In this document: positions 41,069 to 52,413 of the stretch, piece after piece
How the letters are laid out: each line of letters begins with the position of its first letter
Numbering within the stretch: the first letter of the stretch is position 1
Source: Gilliamella sp. Pra-s52
Lineage (GTDB): Bacteria > Pseudomonadota > Gammaproteobacteria > Enterobacterales > Orbaceae
Assembly: GCF_009795805.1 (NCBI RefSeq)
Contig: NZ_WTEY01000001.1
Location: forward strand, 406,092 to 470,091
Length of the DNA stretch: 64,000 nucleotides
Direction of reading: 5' to 3'
Position numbers and translations under genes: made by a program
Notes under the pieces: model-generated
Told to the model about the DNA's origin: nothing
What the model saw: only the letters and a program-made list of their open reading frames with translations
The model's database searches: none

Positions 41069-41995
41069 TTAAATTTCGTTACAGGATTTTTTTATGCGAT
41101 CTTTGTAACTGTCTATCTTTTGCGGAGTTAACATGTGATGTTCGTCATCTAACACTACGCCGTTGACATCATCAGCAATACGTTGCGCTGTCTGTAACAT
41201 TAATTTGAAGTTTTGTTGGTTGTTACCTTCTGTTGGTGCAACCATGAAAATAGATACGCCGGGTGTTGTAAATTCATGCATAGTTTCAGGATCCAAATAC
41301 CCGGGTGTAATCATATTTGCTAAGCTAAATAAGACTGGACCGTTACCTGCGGGATCCACATGACGGTGAAAAATCTGCATATCACCAAACTGAAACCCTG
41401 ATTGCATAATACTAGCAAGTAATACATCACCTTGTAGTAGTTTTCCGTTAAGACCTGTAACATTTAATACAATAATTTCTGTTTTAGATTGTTCGTCTTT
41501 AATGCCTAGTTTTTGATGTGTATCATGATTAATTTCATTATTGGCCTGCTCATTAGTATCAACTTGTGTTTCTTTTATTTTTTTAGTTAAACTAAGGTCT
41601 TCTTCATCTTCAAAAAGATCTTTATTAATATTAATAGCTGATTTTTGATCTTTGTCTGTAGTAATTTCTAGTTGATCACAATTATCAACAAATAAATCTT
41701 TTTGCTGAGGTTTATTTTCTTGTTCTTCTGTAAGCTCATCTACAGTGGCGGTATTTTCAGAAGTTTCATTGTCTTTTGTTGTTTTAGGTTTGAGTAGAAT
41801 TACATCATCTTCCTCTATATCTATATCGCTTATAGAAAGATTTTGGTGTAGTTGAGTATTTTGTTCAAATTTTCCTTTTTTATTTGAACTAAAAAGCGAA
41901 GAATGTTCTTTTTTATTGATCCAAAATCCATGGATAAGCAATGCAATAATAACCAAGGATGCAACAACAATTAGAACAATACGTAAATTATCCAT
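41069..41995 (-). CDS. zipA: Cell division protein ZipA
   Basis: Bitopic membrane protein that anchors FtsZ. The N-terminal helix ([27 protein letters not shown]) matches E. coli ZipA. A long acidic, low-complexity linker of about 140 residues follows, then the C-terminal FtsZ-binding domain ([43 protein letters not shown]). I use the ATG at 41995, giving 308 aa. The ATG at 42004 has its purines overlapping the start. zipA directly upstream of ligA is the E. coli order. Confidence 0.94.
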   Translation of the reverse strand: MDNLRIVLIVVASLVIIALLIHGFWINKKEHSSLFSSNKKGKFEQNTQLHQNLSISDIDIEEDDVILLKPKTTKDNETSENTATVDELTEEQENKPQQKDLFVDNCDQLEITTDKDQKSAININKDLFEDEEDLSLTKKIKETQVDTNEQANNEINHDTHQKLGIKDEQSKTEIIVLNVTGLNGKLLQGDVLLASIMQSGFQFGDMQIFHRHVDPAGNGPVLFSLANMITPGYLDPETMHEFTTPGVSIFMVAPTEGNNQQNFKLMLQTAQRIADDVNGVVLDDEHHMLTPQKIDSYKDRIKKSCNEI

Positions 41996-42004
41996 AATAA
42001 CCAT

Positions 42005-42400
42005 CTCTGTATTAAATTAAATATAGATTTAAATTATTTAATCATATTTTAAAAAAATGATTCCGGAATGCAGTAATGTAAATTTTTGCTTCTTTTAGCA
42101 ATTTGAATTAATCTTCATTAAAGCAACCGTATTTGATATTTGTAGTATAACATTTTCTTTAAGATACTTTATAGTACAAAAAAATCAGTTAGTCTATATT
42201 ACTTTATTTCTAGTAATAATCATAATTATCAATATACTTTTTTATTATCATGGTTTATTTAGTTATTTTTTAGAACTCTGTGCTATTAAGTAGTAGGGCT
42301 ACTTACAATCTATCCATATTTTTTGTAAAATTACTGACCACTTTTGAATAAGAACTATTAAAAAATAAATAATTATTAAGTTTACTGAGGTCATTTTTAT
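42005..42400. promoter_or_regulatory. Intergenic region between zipA and the efflux operon
   Basis: About 400 bp, very AT-rich, between divergent genes, so it must hold both promoters. I see a small inverted repeat AAGTAG-TAGGG-CTACTT near 42290 and a Fur-like AT stretch (TAATAATCATAATTATC) near 42220, neither strong. No repressor gene of the AcrR type is adjacent. Confidence 0.35.
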
Positions 42401-43597
42401 ATGAGATTTAACAAGCTACTATTAGCCTTGCCTGTGGCGTTTGCCGGCCTGCTTTTATTAACAAGCTGTGATAATGGTAAATCACAAGACGGTAATAATC
42501 AATTACCAGGAGTCACTGTATTTAAAGTTCAACCATTAAACTATACGTTAAAAATCAGTTTGCCTGGCAGGGTTGTTGCATCTCAAATTGCTGAAATTAG
42601 ACCTCAGGTCGGTGGTATTGTTTTAAAACGTGAATTTGATGAAAGTTCTAATGTTAAAGCTGGGCAATCACTATATCAAATAGACCCTGCTATTTATCAA
42701 GCTAATTATGATAGTGCTGTTGCTAGTGTTGCTAGTGCCAAAGCAAATGCAAATATTGCACAGCTTACATTAAAACGTTATGCAGGGCTGTTAAATACCA
42801 AATCAATTAGTCAACAAGATTACGATAAAGCAGCGGCCGATGTTAAACAGGCAGAAGCGGCTGTATTGGTTGCTCAAGCCGCTGAGCATACAGCCAAAGT
42901 TAATTTAGAGTATACGAAAGTGTATTCACCAATTGATGGATATATCGGTAAATCAAGTGTGACTGAAGGAGCATTAGTAGCCGCTGGTCAGTCAACACCG
43001 CTTGCGCTAGTTCAACAACTAGACCCTATTTATGTCGATATGACAGAAGCGGCTACTCGTTATAATAAATATCTTCAAGATGAAAATGTTATTTATGAAC
43101 CAGCAAAAGAAAATAATGTAGAATTATTTTTTAACGATGGTTCAAAATATGCTCTACCTGGTAATATTAAGTTTTCAGATATGACTGTAAACGAAACGAC
43201 AGGTACAGTGACATTACGTTCTCAATTTGCCAACAATGACGGTAAAATTTTACCAGGTATGTTTGTTAAACCTCAGGTGACATTAGGTTATATTAAAAAT
43301 GCCGTACTTGTTCCGCAACAAGGCATTACTAGTAATAAAATGGGACAATATACTGCAAAAATCTTAAAGCCTGATAATACAGTGGAATATCGTCAAGATA
43401 TCCAAGTATACACAGGTATTGGAGGTTATTGGGTTGTGACAAAAGGTATTGATGTTGGTGAACAAGTCATCGTGACAGGCTTACTTAACTTGACAGCTGT
43501 TGAAATGGGAAAAACTATGAAAGTTCAAATGGTTGGTGAGATGACAACGCTTACTCAAGAACAGTTAGATAGCATCATCCAAAAAAGCATGAAATAA
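42401..43597 (+). CDS. acrA: RND efflux periplasmic adaptor, AcrA-type
   Basis: 398-residue membrane-fusion lipoprotein linking the RND pump to an outer-membrane channel. Lipobox LLLLTSC with mature start CDNGKS. The lipoyl/barrel parts are LPGRVVASQIAEIRPQVGG and KVYSPIDGYIGKSSVTEGALV. The alpha-hairpin in between has KRYAGLLNTKSISQQDYDKA. acrB follows 19 bp downstream. No tolC-like or acrR-like gene is present, so the outer channel must come from elsewhere. Confidence 0.94.
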   Translation: MRFNKLLLALPVAFAGLLLLTSCDNGKSQDGNNQLPGVTVFKVQPLNYTLKISLPGRVVASQIAEIRPQVGGIVLKREFDESSNVKAGQSLYQIDPAIYQANYDSAVASVASAKANANIAQLTLKRYAGLLNTKSISQQDYDKAAADVKQAEAAVLVAQAAEHTAKVNLEYTKVYSPIDGYIGKSSVTEGALVAAGQSTPLALVQQLDPIYVDMTEAATRYNKYLQDENVIYEPAKENNVELFFNDGSKYALPGNIKFSDMTVNETTGTVTLRSQFANNDGKILPGMFVKPQVTLGYIKNAVLVPQQGITSNKMGQYTAKILKPDNTVEYRQDIQVYTGIGGYWVVTKGIDVGEQVIVTGLLNLTAVEMGKTMKVQMVGEMTTLTQEQLDSIIQKSMK

Positions 43598-43616
43598 AAC
43601 AGGGGTAGATTTTATT

Positions 43617-46600
43617 ATGGCTAAGTTTTTTATTGATAGACCTGTTTTTGCATGGGTAATTGCTATCATGATGATGTTGGGGGGGGGGTTATGTATAAAA
43701 CTACTAGCTGTTGAGCAGTATCCTGATATAGCCCCTCCGGCTGTAACTGTTAGTGCTGTTTACCCTGGTGCCGATGCACAAACTATTGAGAATACTGTTA
43801 CTCAGTTGATTGAGCAAAATTTAACTGGTCTGGATAATCTAATTTATATGAAATCAACCAGTAGTGCGCAAGGCGTTGTCCAAACAACGTTAACTTTTGC
43901 TCCTGGAACTAATCCCGATTTCGCTCAAGTGCAAGTATTAAATAAAGTAGAAAGTATTAAATCAAGGCTTCCTGAAAGCGTGCAAAAAAATGGTGTTTCT
44001 GTTGCAAAAAATAATACCAACTTTTTAAAGGTTGTTGGTTTTTATTCAACAAATCCTCAAAAAACACAAGCAGATATTGCTGACTTTGTGTATTCCACTG
44101 TCCAAGATCAAATTCGACGTGTACAAGGTGTCGGTGATACTCAATTATTTGGTTCTGAATACGCAATGCGTATTTGGCTTGATCCAAATAAATTGACCTA
44201 TTTTAATTTATCAATTGAAGAAATCATAGCTGCTATTAAAGCGCAAAATGCACAAGTAACGGCAGGGCAATTGGGTGCTTTACCATCAACCGATGGACAG
44301 GAACTTAATGCGACTATTACTGCACAATCACGTTTAAAAACACCGGAGCAATTCCAAAATATTTTAGTGCGTGTGAATACTGATGGTTCTAATCTTTTAT
44401 TAAAAGATGTTGCAACAGTTGAAATCGGTGCGTCAGATTATAACTTTATTTCTCGTTATGATGGTAAAGCATCGGCAGGTCTTGGAATATATTTAGCAAC
44501 AGGTGCTAATCAATTAGATACATCAGATAAAGTAGATAAAAAATTAGAAGAGTTATCTAAAATCTTCCCTGAAGATATTAAATATGCTTTTCCATATGAT
44601 ACAACTCCATTTGTTAAATTGTCGATTAGTAATGTAATTCATACGTTAATCGAAGCAATTATTTTAGTTGTTATTGTCATGTATGTGTTTTTACAGAATC
44701 TGCGTTCTACACTAATACCGACTATTACCGTACCTGTCGTACTATTAGGGACATTTGGGATTCTTTATATTTGTGGATTTACCATTAATACCTTATCTAT
44801 GTTTGCAATGGTACTTGCTATTGGATTGTTGGTGGATGATGCCATTGTTGTTATCGAAAACGTTGAACGTATTATGCATGATGAGGGGCTATCGCCTTAT
44901 GATGCAACTGTTAAATCAATGGAGCAAATTACTTCAGCATTAATAGGTATTGCGGTTGTATTATCTGCTGTATTTGTGCCAATGGCATTTTATGGTGGTG
45001 CTGCAGGTGGAATATATCGTCAGTTTTCGATTACTATTGTAACCGCAATGGGGTTATCCGTATTGATGGCTATTGTATTAACCCCCGCTCTTTGTGTTCA
45101 GATTTTAAAAGCGCCATCTAAAAGTAAAATTAGAAAAACTTCATTAGATGAAAAATTAGAATTAATACCACCATTTAGTTGGTGCTCAAAAGGAACTAAA
45201 TTTTTCTTTAAATGGTTTAATAGTTTTTATGATAGAAGTTTACGTTCTTATGAAAAGGGAGTTATTAAGGTTATCCGTAATCCAATAATTGCTTTTGTTT
45301 GTTATGCTTTAATTCTAGTTGGATTAATATTTGGTTTTAACCGCTTACCTACTGGATTTTTACCTAATGAAGATCAGGGGGTACTTTTAGTTATGGTTGA
45401 GCTACCGCCAGGCTCAACTTTAGAACAAACTATGTCAGTATTAGATAAAACCGCAAAATTTTATACCGAACAAAAATCTGATTCTGTCGAGGAAATATTT
45501 ACTGTGGCTGGATTTAGTATGGTTGGTCGAGGTCAAAATATGGGACTAGGCTTTGTTCGATTAAAGAACTGGGAGCAACGTAAACGGGCTGACCAAAAAG
45601 TTAATGCTTTAGTTGCAAGTGGGTGGGGATTTACTTCTACTATAACTGAAGGACGGGTAATTGTTACCAATTTGCCTGCTGTTCCGGCATTAGGTATGGC
45701 TAATGGTTTTTCTTATGTGCTAAAAGATACAGCAAGTTATGGGCATGATGCTTTGGTTGGTGCATTTTTCCAAATGTTTGGTCAAGCCTCTCATCATCCA
45801 AAACTGCAACAAGTTAGGCCAGGAAGTATGTTAGATGTCCCACAGTATAAAATTAATGTTGATTTTGAAGCTGCACAAGCATTGGGTGTTTCAGTAAATT
45901 CAGTAAATACAGTATTGTCGACCGCTTTGGGTTCTGCTTATATTGATGATTTTGTTTATAACAATCGAGTTAAAAAAGTATACCTGCAATCGGATGCACC
46001 ATATCGTATGCTACCAGATGATTTTGGTTATTGGCATGTAAAAAATCAAAATGGCGAAATGGTTCCATATGATGCATTTGCTACGACGACAAAAACTTAT
46101 GGTTCTCCATCACTAGTTCGTTATGATGGTGTTGCTGCAATGGAGATAAGCGGTTCAGCTGCACCAGGTTTGAGTTCTGGGCAAGCAATGGCTGTGATGG
46201 AAGAATTATCAAAAAATTTACCTAAAGGGTTTACTTTCGACTGGACGGATATTTCTTATCAAGAACGTCAAACAGGTTCGCAAACAACAACTCTTTATAT
46301 TATTTCTATTATTGTAGTGTTCTTATCGTTAGCGGCTTTATATGAAAGTTGGACAGTACCTATTTCAATTTTATTTATTATTCCTTTAGGTATATTAGGT
46401 ACAGTATTTGCTACTATGTTTAGAGGACTTGATAATGATATTTACTTCATTGTTGGTTTATTAACTACTATGGGACTATCAGCCAAGAACGCTATTTTGA
46501 TTGTAGAATTTGCCAAAGATGCAATTGAAAGAGAAGGTAAATCATTAATCGATGCAACACTTGAGGCCTGTCGTCTTCGGTTGCGTCCGATTTTAATGAC

Positions 46601-46826
46601 TTCATTTGCCTTTATTTTAGGTGTGTTACCATTAGCATTAAATAGTGGGGCTGGTTCTGCTAGCCAAAATGCGGTAGGTACAGGTGTAATAGGTGGTATG
46701 TTAACCGCAACATTTTTAACCATATTTTATGTTCCATTATTCTTTTTGTTTATCACAAAACTATTTACTAAACATAAAAATAAAGTGGTATTGCTAACTA
46801 ACCGTTCAAAAATGAAGTCTGAATAG
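43617..46826 (+). CDS. acrB: RND multidrug efflux pump, AcrB-type
   Basis: 1069-residue proton-driven inner-membrane pump. N-terminal FFIDRPVFAWVIAIMMML. Proton-relay Asp407-Asp408 lie in GLLVDDAIVVIENVERIM and the relay Lys in GLSAKNAILIVEFAKDA. Large periplasmic porter loops are present. Codons 22-24 are GGG GGG GGG preceded by TTG, making a run of ten G (43679-43688), which is rare in such AT-rich DNA and prone to slippage. Otherwise the frame is intact and the length is close to E. coli AcrB (1049). Confidence 0.96.
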   Translation: MAKFFIDRPVFAWVIAIMMMLGGGLCIKLLAVEQYPDIAPPAVTVSAVYPGADAQTIENTVTQLIEQNLTGLDNLIYMKSTSSAQGVVQTTLTFAPGTNPDFAQVQVLNKVESIKSRLPESVQKNGVSVAKNNTNFLKVVGFYSTNPQKTQADIADFVYSTVQDQIRRVQGVGDTQLFGSEYAMRIWLDPNKLTYFNLSIEEIIAAIKAQNAQVTAGQLGALPSTDGQELNATITAQSRLKTPEQFQNILVRVNTDGSNLLLKDVATVEIGASDYNFISRYDGKASAGLGIYLATGANQLDTSDKVDKKLEELSKIFPEDIKYAFPYDTTPFVKLSISNVIHTLIEAIILVVIVMYVFLQNLRSTLIPTITVPVVLLGTFGILYICGFTINTLSMFAMVLAIGLLVDDAIVVIENVERIMHDEGLSPYDATVKSMEQITSALIGIAVVLSAVFVPMAFYGGAAGGIYRQFSITIVTAMGLSVLMAIVLTPALCVQILKAPSKSKIRKTSLDEKLELIPPFSWCSKGTKFFFKWFNSFYDRSLRSYEKGVIKVIRNPIIAFVCYALILVGLIFGFNRLPTGFLPNEDQGVLLVMVELPPGSTLEQTMSVLDKTAKFYTEQKSDSVEEIFTVAGFSMVGRGQNMGLGFVRLKNWEQRKRADQKVNALVASGWGFTSTITEGRVIVTNLPAVPALGMANGFSYVLKDTASYGHDALVGAFFQMFGQASHHPKLQQVRPGSMLDVPQYKINVDFEAAQALGVSVNSVNTVLSTALGSAYIDDFVYNNRVKKVYLQSDAPYRMLPDDFGYWHVKNQNGEMVPYDAFATTTKTYGSPSLVRYDGVAAMEISGSAAPGLSSGQAMAVMEELSKNLPKGFTFDWTDISYQERQTGSQTTTLYIISIIVVFLSLAALYESWTVPISILFIIPLGILGTVFATMFRGLDNDIYFIVGLLTTMGLSAKNAILIVEFAKDAIEREGKSLIDATLEACRLRLRPILMTSFAFILGVLPLALNSGAGSASQNAVGTGVIGGMLTATFLTIFYVPLFFLFITKLFTKHKNKVVLLTNRSKMKSE

Positions 46827-46890
46827 TTGATTTTATATACATGAGCTATATTATATAGCTCATGTGTTGAAAATTAAGATACTAAAAAAT

Positions 46891-46920
46891 AAAAATGCAC
46901 CAATTTAGTGGTGCATTTTT
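46891..46920. terminator. Bidirectional terminator between acrB and ruvC
   Basis: 12-bp stem (AAAAATGCACCA, loop ATTTAG, TGGTGCATTTTT) between convergent genes. A second hairpin (ACATGAGCTATA and TATAGCTCATGT, 46839-46865) lies just before it. Confidence 0.88.
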
Positions 46921-46959
46921 GTTTATAGATATTTATTAAATATTGATGTTTGGTTTACT

Positions 46960-47448
46960 TTACTTACGATATTGTATTCTCTGTTGATAGGTATGAGCAT
47001 GAGTAATTGCTATAGCTAATGCATCTGCCGCATCAGATTGAGGACTAGCAGGTAATTTTAATAATAACTTTACCATGTGTTGTACTTGTTTTTTATCCGC
47101 AGCACCTGTTCCAACTATACATTGCTTAACTAAACGAGCAGCATATTCAAAAACAGGTAAATTACTATTTACTGCTGCGACAATTGCAGCCCCTCTTGCT
47201 TGGCCTAATTTTAATGCAGAGTCGGCATTACGAGCCATAAATACTTGTTCAATAGCAAACATATCAGGTTGAAATTGTAAAATAATTTCACTGACACCAG
47301 CGTATACACGTTTTAACCTAGTAGGTAAATCATCAACAGCGGTTCGGATGCAACCACTGCCAAGATAGGTAAGTTGACGTCCCGATTGATGGATTACACC
47401 GTAACCCGTCAAACGAGAGCCTGGATCAATGCCAAGAATAATGGCCAT
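46960..47448 (-). CDS. ruvC: Holliday junction resolvase RuvC
   Basis: 162-residue dimeric endonuclease that cleaves Holliday junctions. The acidic active-site residues lie in [24 protein letters not shown] and [11 protein letters not shown]. It overlaps the yebC stop by one base, as a coupled yebC-ruvC pair. ruvA and ruvB, which usually follow, are not here: the next gene is the convergent acrB. Confidence 0.97.
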   Translation of the reverse strand: MAIILGIDPGSRLTGYGVIHQSGRQLTYLGSGCIRTAVDDLPTRLKRVYAGVSEIILQFQPDMFAIEQVFMARNADSALKLGQARGAAIVAAVNSNLPVFEYAARLVKQCIVGTGAADKKQVQHMVKLLLKLPASPQSDAADALAIAITHAHTYQQRIQYRK

Positions 47449-48191
47449 TAGAGTGTTGCGGCAACCTCATCAGAGACTTCACCATTATGATAAACTTCTT
47501 GGACATCATCACAATCTTCAAGCATATCAATTAAACGTAATAGTTTTGGTGCTGATTCAATATCAAGGTCAACTTTGGTTGCTGGAATCATTGATACCTC
47601 TGCTGATTCAGCAATTAATCCTGCTGCATCAAGTGCATCTTTAACTTCACCAAATGTTTCAGGTGTAGTAAATACATCTATTGCACCATCATCATAAGTC
47701 ACAATATCGTCTGCCCCTGCTTCGAGTGCTGCATCCATAACTTGGTCTTCATTTGTTCCCGTTGGATATGAAATAACCCCCTTTTTGGTGAACAAATATG
47801 AAACTGAACCATCAGTACCTAAGTTACCACCTGTTTTTGTAAATGCGTGGCGTACTTCTGATACGGTACGATTGCGATTGTCACTTAGGCATTCTACCAT
47901 CACAGCTGTACCAGCAGGTCCATAGCCTTCATAAATGATCGTTTCCATATTGCTGTCATCTTCACCACCAACACCACGGGCAACAGCTCGATTCATTGTG
48001 TCACGAGTCATGTTATTCGATAATGCTTTATCCATTGCGGCACGCAACCGTGGATTTGACGCTGGATCGCCACCACCTAGTTTTGCTGCGGTTACTAATT
48101 CACGAATAATTTTGGTAAAAATTTTACCGCGTTTTGCATCTTGTGCGGCTTTACGATGTTTGGTATTGGCCCATTTACTATGACCTGCCAT
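47448..48191 (-). CDS. yebC: YebC/PmpR-family protein
   Basis: 247-residue TACO1-type protein. Start [22 protein letters not shown] is the family signature, followed by [21 protein letters not shown] and [21 protein letters not shown]. Family members act in transcription regulation or in relieving ribosome stalling. Annotation stays general. It is the first gene of the yebC-ruvC pair. Confidence 0.96.
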   Translation of the reverse strand: MAGHSKWANTKHRKAAQDAKRGKIFTKIIRELVTAAKLGGGDPASNPRLRAAMDKALSNNMTRDTMNRAVARGVGGEDDSNMETIIYEGYGPAGTAVMVECLSDNRNRTVSEVRHAFTKTGGNLGTDGSVSYLFTKKGVISYPTGTNEDQVMDAALEAGADDIVTYDDGAIDVFTTPETFGEVKDALDAAGLIAESAEVSMIPATKVDLDIESAPKLLRLIDMLEDCDDVQEVYHNGEVSDEVAATL

Positions 48192-48311
48192 AAAAATCTC
48201 CAGATAAATAATTTAGAATTCGCTGTATTTTAGCAAACTTTTACTTAAAATTCATTATCAATATATTTATTCATTTTTGATAGCTGACTGTATCAAATTT
48301 TATTTATCAAC

Positions 48312-48342
48312 AAAAAAGCGCCTTAATATGAAGGCGCTTTTT
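48312..48342 (-). terminator. Terminator after fis
   Basis: AAAAAGCGCCTT and AAGGCGCTTTTT with a 6-base loop, about 20 bp after the fis stop, flanked by A and T runs on both strands. Confidence 0.88.
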
Positions 48343-48362
48343 ATCGTGTTATAATTAAACAA

Positions 48363-48659
48363 TTAACTCATTCCGTATTGTTTTAATTTTTTGCGCAGCG
48401 TACCGCGGTTGATACCAAGCATATTTGCTGCTCTAGTTTGATTTCCACGTGTATATTGCATAACCATATCAAGGAATGGGTGTTCAACTTCAGCTAACAC
48501 TAAGTCATAAAGATCTGTTGGATCTTCACCATTTAATTGCGATAAATAGTTTTTTAAAGCTTGCTTTACTGAATCTCGCAAAGGCTTTTGTGTTATTTGG
48601 TCTTGAGAATTTACAGTTGTAAATTGAAGTGCTGCAGCTGTAACGCGTTGTTCTGACAT
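48363..48659 (-). CDS. fis: Nucleoid protein Fis
   Basis: 98-residue DNA-bending dimer controlling rRNA promoters, recombination and chromosome structure. The C-terminal helix-turn-helix ([20 protein letters not shown] then RGTLRKKL) is almost identical to E. coli Fis, and the length is equal. It lies 7 bp after dusB, as the last gene of prmA-dusB-fis. Confidence 0.98.
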   Translation of the reverse strand: MSEQRVTAAALQFTTVNSQDQITQKPLRDSVKQALKNYLSQLNGEDPTDLYDLVLAEVEHPFLDMVMQYTRGNQTRAANMLGINRGTLRKKLKQYGMS

Positions 48660-48666
48660 AGTATTC

Positions 48667-49674
48667 TTAACTCTTTGTTTTGTTTCTAATTTGACTAAAA
48701 AATGCTTTTAGAGTGTTTACTTGCTCACTTGTATTGCTAAGTACACTAAATAAGCGCCTGAATTGATCGCTGTCAGCATAATTCTTGGTGTACCAATTTA
48801 CATGCTTTCTGGCAATCCTTAATCCTTTGTATTCTCCATAAAACTGATAAAGCTCATCAAGATGCGACAATACAACTTGTTCTACTTCATCAATCGTTTT
48901 ATTTTTTTGTAACTTTCCATGTGTTAAATAGAATGCAATTTCTTCAAATATCCAAGGTCGCCCTTGTGCCGCTCGGCCGATCATTATAGCATCAGCTTGC
49001 GTATATTGAAAAACATCTTTTGCTTGTTCTGGTGTACAAATATCACCATTAGCAATTACAGGAATAGTAACCTTTTCCTTAACTGCTTTAACAGATTCAT
49101 ATTCAGCTACACCGTTGAATAAGCAAGCACGAGTTCGTCCATGAATAGTAATTGCCTTTATGCCACAATCCTGTGCAATTTGTGCGATTTCTATGCAATT
49201 TCTATGATCTTTATTCCATCCAGTCCGCGTTTTTAATGTTACCGGAACATCAACTGCACCGACAACTTTCTGCAAAATAGTTTTAATAAGTTCTGGATAC
49301 TGCATTAAAGCAGATCCTGCCAATTTTTTATTGACCTTTTTAGCAGGGCACCCCATATTAATATCAATTAATTGAGCACCGTGCTTGACGTTAAATTCGG
49401 CAGCTCTAGCCATTTCGTCGGGATCTGAACCAACAATTTGTACTGCACGAACACCAATATCATCATCTGCGATCATCCGCAAAGTAGATTTATCGGTATG
49501 CCAAACATCCGAATTTGCTAAAAACATTTCTGAAATAGTCATTCCTGCACCAAATCGATGACACAAATTCCGAAATGGTTTGTCGCTGATTCCAGCCATT
49601 GGTGCTGCAATTAAATTATTCTTTAATTTAACTTCACCAATAGTAAGCAAATTAAGGTCGGCTATATTACGCAT
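48667..49674 (-). CDS. dusB: tRNA-dihydrouridine synthase B
   Basis: FMN enzyme that reduces a tRNA D-loop uridine to dihydrouridine. 335 residues. [19 protein letters not shown], the [13 protein letters not shown] motif with the catalytic Cys, and [13 protein letters not shown] are family signatures. dusB directly upstream of fis is a hallmark of gammaproteobacteria and is kept here. Confidence 0.97.
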   Translation of the reverse strand: MRNIADLNLLTIGEVKLKNNLIAAPMAGISDKPFRNLCHRFGAGMTISEMFLANSDVWHTDKSTLRMIADDDIGVRAVQIVGSDPDEMARAAEFNVKHGAQLIDINMGCPAKKVNKKLAGSALMQYPELIKTILQKVVGAVDVPVTLKTRTGWNKDHRNCIEIAQIAQDCGIKAITIHGRTRACLFNGVAEYESVKAVKEKVTIPVIANGDICTPEQAKDVFQYTQADAIMIGRAAQGRPWIFEEIAFYLTHGKLQKNKTIDEVEQVVLSHLDELYQFYGEYKGLRIARKHVNWYTKNYADSDQFRRLFSVLSNTSEQVNTLKAFFSQIRNKTKS

Positions 49675-49711
49675 TTTTTCTCAAACTGAAAAGGGGGATA
49701 ACGTTAATTTT

Positions 49712-50578
49712 TTATTTTTTTTTACCAGTGATACGACACCACTCTTCCTGTTCGACAACAGGATCTAGCTCAAAATGAGGCTGATAAGCTATACAAACAC
49801 TTTGTGATTGATTTGCTAAAATGCCAGATAACCCTAGTTCACCTTGTGGTTTTACTAATTTATTTATATGTGGTTCAAGCTCCTTTAAAGGTCCTGCTAA
49901 TATGTTGGCAACAACGACGTCGGCTTGTAAATCATGTGGAATATCTTTTGATAAATAGAGTTCTAACTTTTCACTAACATTATTACGTTGTGCGTTGTCT
50001 CGGCTAGCTTGAATAGCTTGAGGATCAATATCAATGCCGATTACACGCTTGGCACCTAATTTTAAAGCTGCAATAGCTAAAATACCAGAGCCACAACCAT
50101 AATCAATAACTAATTTATCTTTAAGTTCTAAACTATCAAGCCAGGTTAAGCATAACGCCGTGGTTGGATGAGTACCTGTACCAAATGCTAATCCAGGATC
50201 TAGCATAACATTGACAGCATTAGGATCAGGAACTTCTTGCCAACTAGGACAAATCCACAGACGTTTACCAAATTGCATTGGATGAAAATTATCCATCCAT
50301 TCTCGTTCCCAGTCTTTATCTTCTAATTGTTCAATTTTATAGGAATATTGCTCTAGATTTAATATTGCCTTTAATTCATCAATATCTATTTGTGCATCAT
50401 ATAGACCAACGACATCGGTATTGCCCCAAAGCTTAGTTTCGCCAGGCAATGGCTCAAAAACAGGAGTATCATAAGTGTCTTGAAACGTGACAGATACTGC
50501 ACCCGATTCTTCTAATTGCTCACTAATTTGTTCAGCAAGTTCATTGGTTGTATTAATTCTGAGTTGAATCCAAGGCAT
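49712..50578 (-). CDS. prmA: Ribosomal protein L11 methyltransferase
   Basis: SAM-dependent enzyme that trimethylates ribosomal protein L11. I start at the ATG at 50578 ([10 protein letters not shown]) with AGGAAG upstream, giving 288 aa; a longer in-frame ATG at 50599 is unlikely. The N-terminal L11-binding part has [19 protein letters not shown]. The SAM motifs are [35 protein letters not shown] and [11 protein letters not shown]. It overlaps the panF stop by 26 bp. Confidence 0.96.
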   Translation of the reverse strand: MPWIQLRINTTNELAEQISEQLEESGAVSVTFQDTYDTPVFEPLPGETKLWGNTDVVGLYDAQIDIDELKAILNLEQYSYKIEQLEDKDWEREWMDNFHPMQFGKRLWICPSWQEVPDPNAVNVMLDPGLAFGTGTHPTTALCLTWLDSLELKDKLVIDYGCGSGILAIAALKLGAKRVIGIDIDPQAIQASRDNAQRNNVSEKLELYLSKDIPHDLQADVVVANILAGPLKELEPHINKLVKPQGELGLSGILANQSQSVCIAYQPHFELDPVVEQEEWCRITGKKK

Positions 50579-52004
50579 AATTCTTCCTTTTATTGTCAAA
50601 CATATTGGCTATAATAAAAATAATAAATCCAATAGTTAAAGAGGGGACTATTGGGTGTAGCGATAATAATTTAATATTATAACTTGCCAATAATGTATAA
50701 CTTACAGCTCCAGCAAGCATTGAACAAAGAGCACCAGTAGCATTAGCTCTTTTCCAATATAATCCAAGCACTAATGGCCATAAAAAGACAGCTTCAAGCC
50801 CACCAAAAGCGAGTAAATTTAGCCAAATAATCATATCAGGTGGGGTCCATGCTGCCCAAATAAGTAATCCACCAAAAATAAAGGTGATAGTGACCGAAAT
50901 ACGAGTAAGAAACTTGTCACTGAAATTAATATCAGTTTTGATGCTTAAAAAGAGATCTTTAATAATAACGGATGATACTTGCAATAATTGAGCGTTAATG
51001 GTTGACATAATAGCTGCAAGTGGAGCAGCTAAAAAGATTCCAGCAGCAAAAGGCGGTAATACTTTTATGATCAATGCCGGTACTATTTGATCAGGGATAG
51101 TTAAATCGCTAATAATTGCACGACCTAAAGCACCAGATAAGTGCATGGTTAGCATAATAATGGTAACAACAATAGTGCCAAGAATAATTCCTTGGTGTAC
51201 TGCTTTGCTATCTTTATAGGCCATACATCGCACAGCCGTATGAGGTAGGCCAACTACACCAAAACAAACTAATATCCAAAATGAGGCCATGAATGGAAAG
51301 TCCATAAAATCATTAGGTCCTTGTGGTGTTAAAAGAGCAGGATCAATTTTTATTAGCTGATCAATTATTGTGGTAATTCCACCACCCGCATAGATAATAG
51401 CACCAAGTAATAATATAGCACCTATGATCATCACTAACCCCTGAAAAGCGTCATTTAATATACTGGCTCGAAAACCGCCAAATGCGGTATAAATAACTGT
51501 TCCAATACCAAATATTAATAGCCCAGTATGATAAGGTATACCTACTGATGATTGTAGTAAGCGTGCTCCACCAACAAACTGTACCGTCATTGCACCAATA
51601 AAGGCAACAACAAGGGTAATACTGGCTAGCCAAACAATAGTTTTACTTTTATAGTGCGCATAAAGCATATCACTTAAGGTTATTGCATTATATTTGCGAG
51701 CTAATATGGCAAATTTCTTACCTAAAATACCTAATGAAAGAAGCACCGTTGGAACTTGAATCATCGACAACAATACCCAACCAAGACCATATTTATATGC
51801 AGCACCTGGCCCCCCGATGAATGAACTTGCACTAATATATGTTGCAGCAAGTGTCATGGCGAGCAAAAATCCGCCCATAGTTCGATTACCAATAAAATAA
51901 TCAGTGAATTGATTTATTTTTTTGCGTTTAACATAAGCATAAATGGATAAAGCAAACACAAAAATAAGATAGATGATAAGTGGTAAGATAATATCAAAAT
52001 GCAT
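50553..52004 (-). CDS. panF: Sodium/pantothenate symporter
   Basis: Inner-membrane carrier of the sodium:solute symporter family that imports pantothenate, 483 residues with about 13 helices. [41 protein letters not shown] and [18 protein letters not shown] are family signatures. It sits 7 bp after yhdT and overlaps prmA. This order (yhdT-panF-prmA) is the E. coli order. Confidence 0.96.
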   Translation of the reverse strand: MHFDIILPLIIYLIFVFALSIYAYVKRKKINQFTDYFIGNRTMGGFLLAMTLAATYISASSFIGGPGAAYKYGLGWVLLSMIQVPTVLLSLGILGKKFAILARKYNAITLSDMLYAHYKSKTIVWLASITLVVAFIGAMTVQFVGGARLLQSSVGIPYHTGLLIFGIGTVIYTAFGGFRASILNDAFQGLVMIIGAILLLGAIIYAGGGITTIIDQLIKIDPALLTPQGPNDFMDFPFMASFWILVCFGVVGLPHTAVRCMAYKDSKAVHQGIILGTIVVTIIMLTMHLSGALGRAIISDLTIPDQIVPALIIKVLPPFAAGIFLAAPLAAIMSTINAQLLQVSSVIIKDLFLSIKTDINFSDKFLTRISVTITFIFGGLLIWAAWTPPDMIIWLNLLAFGGLEAVFLWPLVLGLYWKRANATGALCSMLAGAVSYTLLASYNIKLLSLHPIVPSLTIGFIIFIIANMFDNKRKNYALDSTQN

Positions 52005-52011
52005 TGTTTAA

Positions 52012-52248
52012 TTACTTAGTTTGTTCTAATGAAATATTTTTGAATTGAAATTTGACAACCAACCAACAAAGCAATACAAAACCAAAAGGTATCACAATGC
52101 AAGATAGTTCAAACCACAATGGTAATCCTAAAAATCCTATTTTATTGCTAATGCAGTAAGCACAAATAACCCATCCAAGAAGATAAATAAAAGTTAGTAC
52201 TAACGATAGTTTAGCTTCTTTATTTGCTTGCTTATATCGAGCATCCAT
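52012..52248 (-). CDS. yhdT: YhdT-like DUF997 membrane protein
   Basis: 78 residues with two membrane helices (LVLTFIYLLGWVICAYCI and WFELSCIVIPFGFVLLCWLVV), matching the small DUF997 protein encoded just upstream of panF in enterobacteria. It may assist PanF. This is inferred from constant linkage only. Confidence 0.88.
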   Translation of the reverse strand: MDARYKQANKEAKLSLVLTFIYLLGWVICAYCISNKIGFLGLPLWFELSCIVIPFGFVLLCWLVVKFQFKNISLEQTK

Positions 52249-52311
52249 ATTGATTTATTGAAAATTGAAAATAGTCTAGATTAAAAGAAACCATTTAACT
52301 TGGCAAGTTTA

Positions 52312-52326
52312 TTGCAATTTATGCAA
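52312..52326. promoter_or_regulatory. Possible IlvY-type operator upstream of ilvC
   Basis: TTGCA-ATTTA-TGCAA is a perfect interrupted palindrome about 90 bp before ilvC. A further CAATATTG and CGCAATAT follow downstream. E. coli IlvY, a LysR-type activator, binds TTGCAA-like half sites at ilvC. No ilvY gene is in this window. Confidence 0.45.
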
Positions 52327-52413
52327 TATTGTGTTTTAAATATATCAATTTTCGCAATATAAAAAGTACTATATAGTAATTAATTATAAATAACCCAATT
52401 TTTGGAGAGAATA

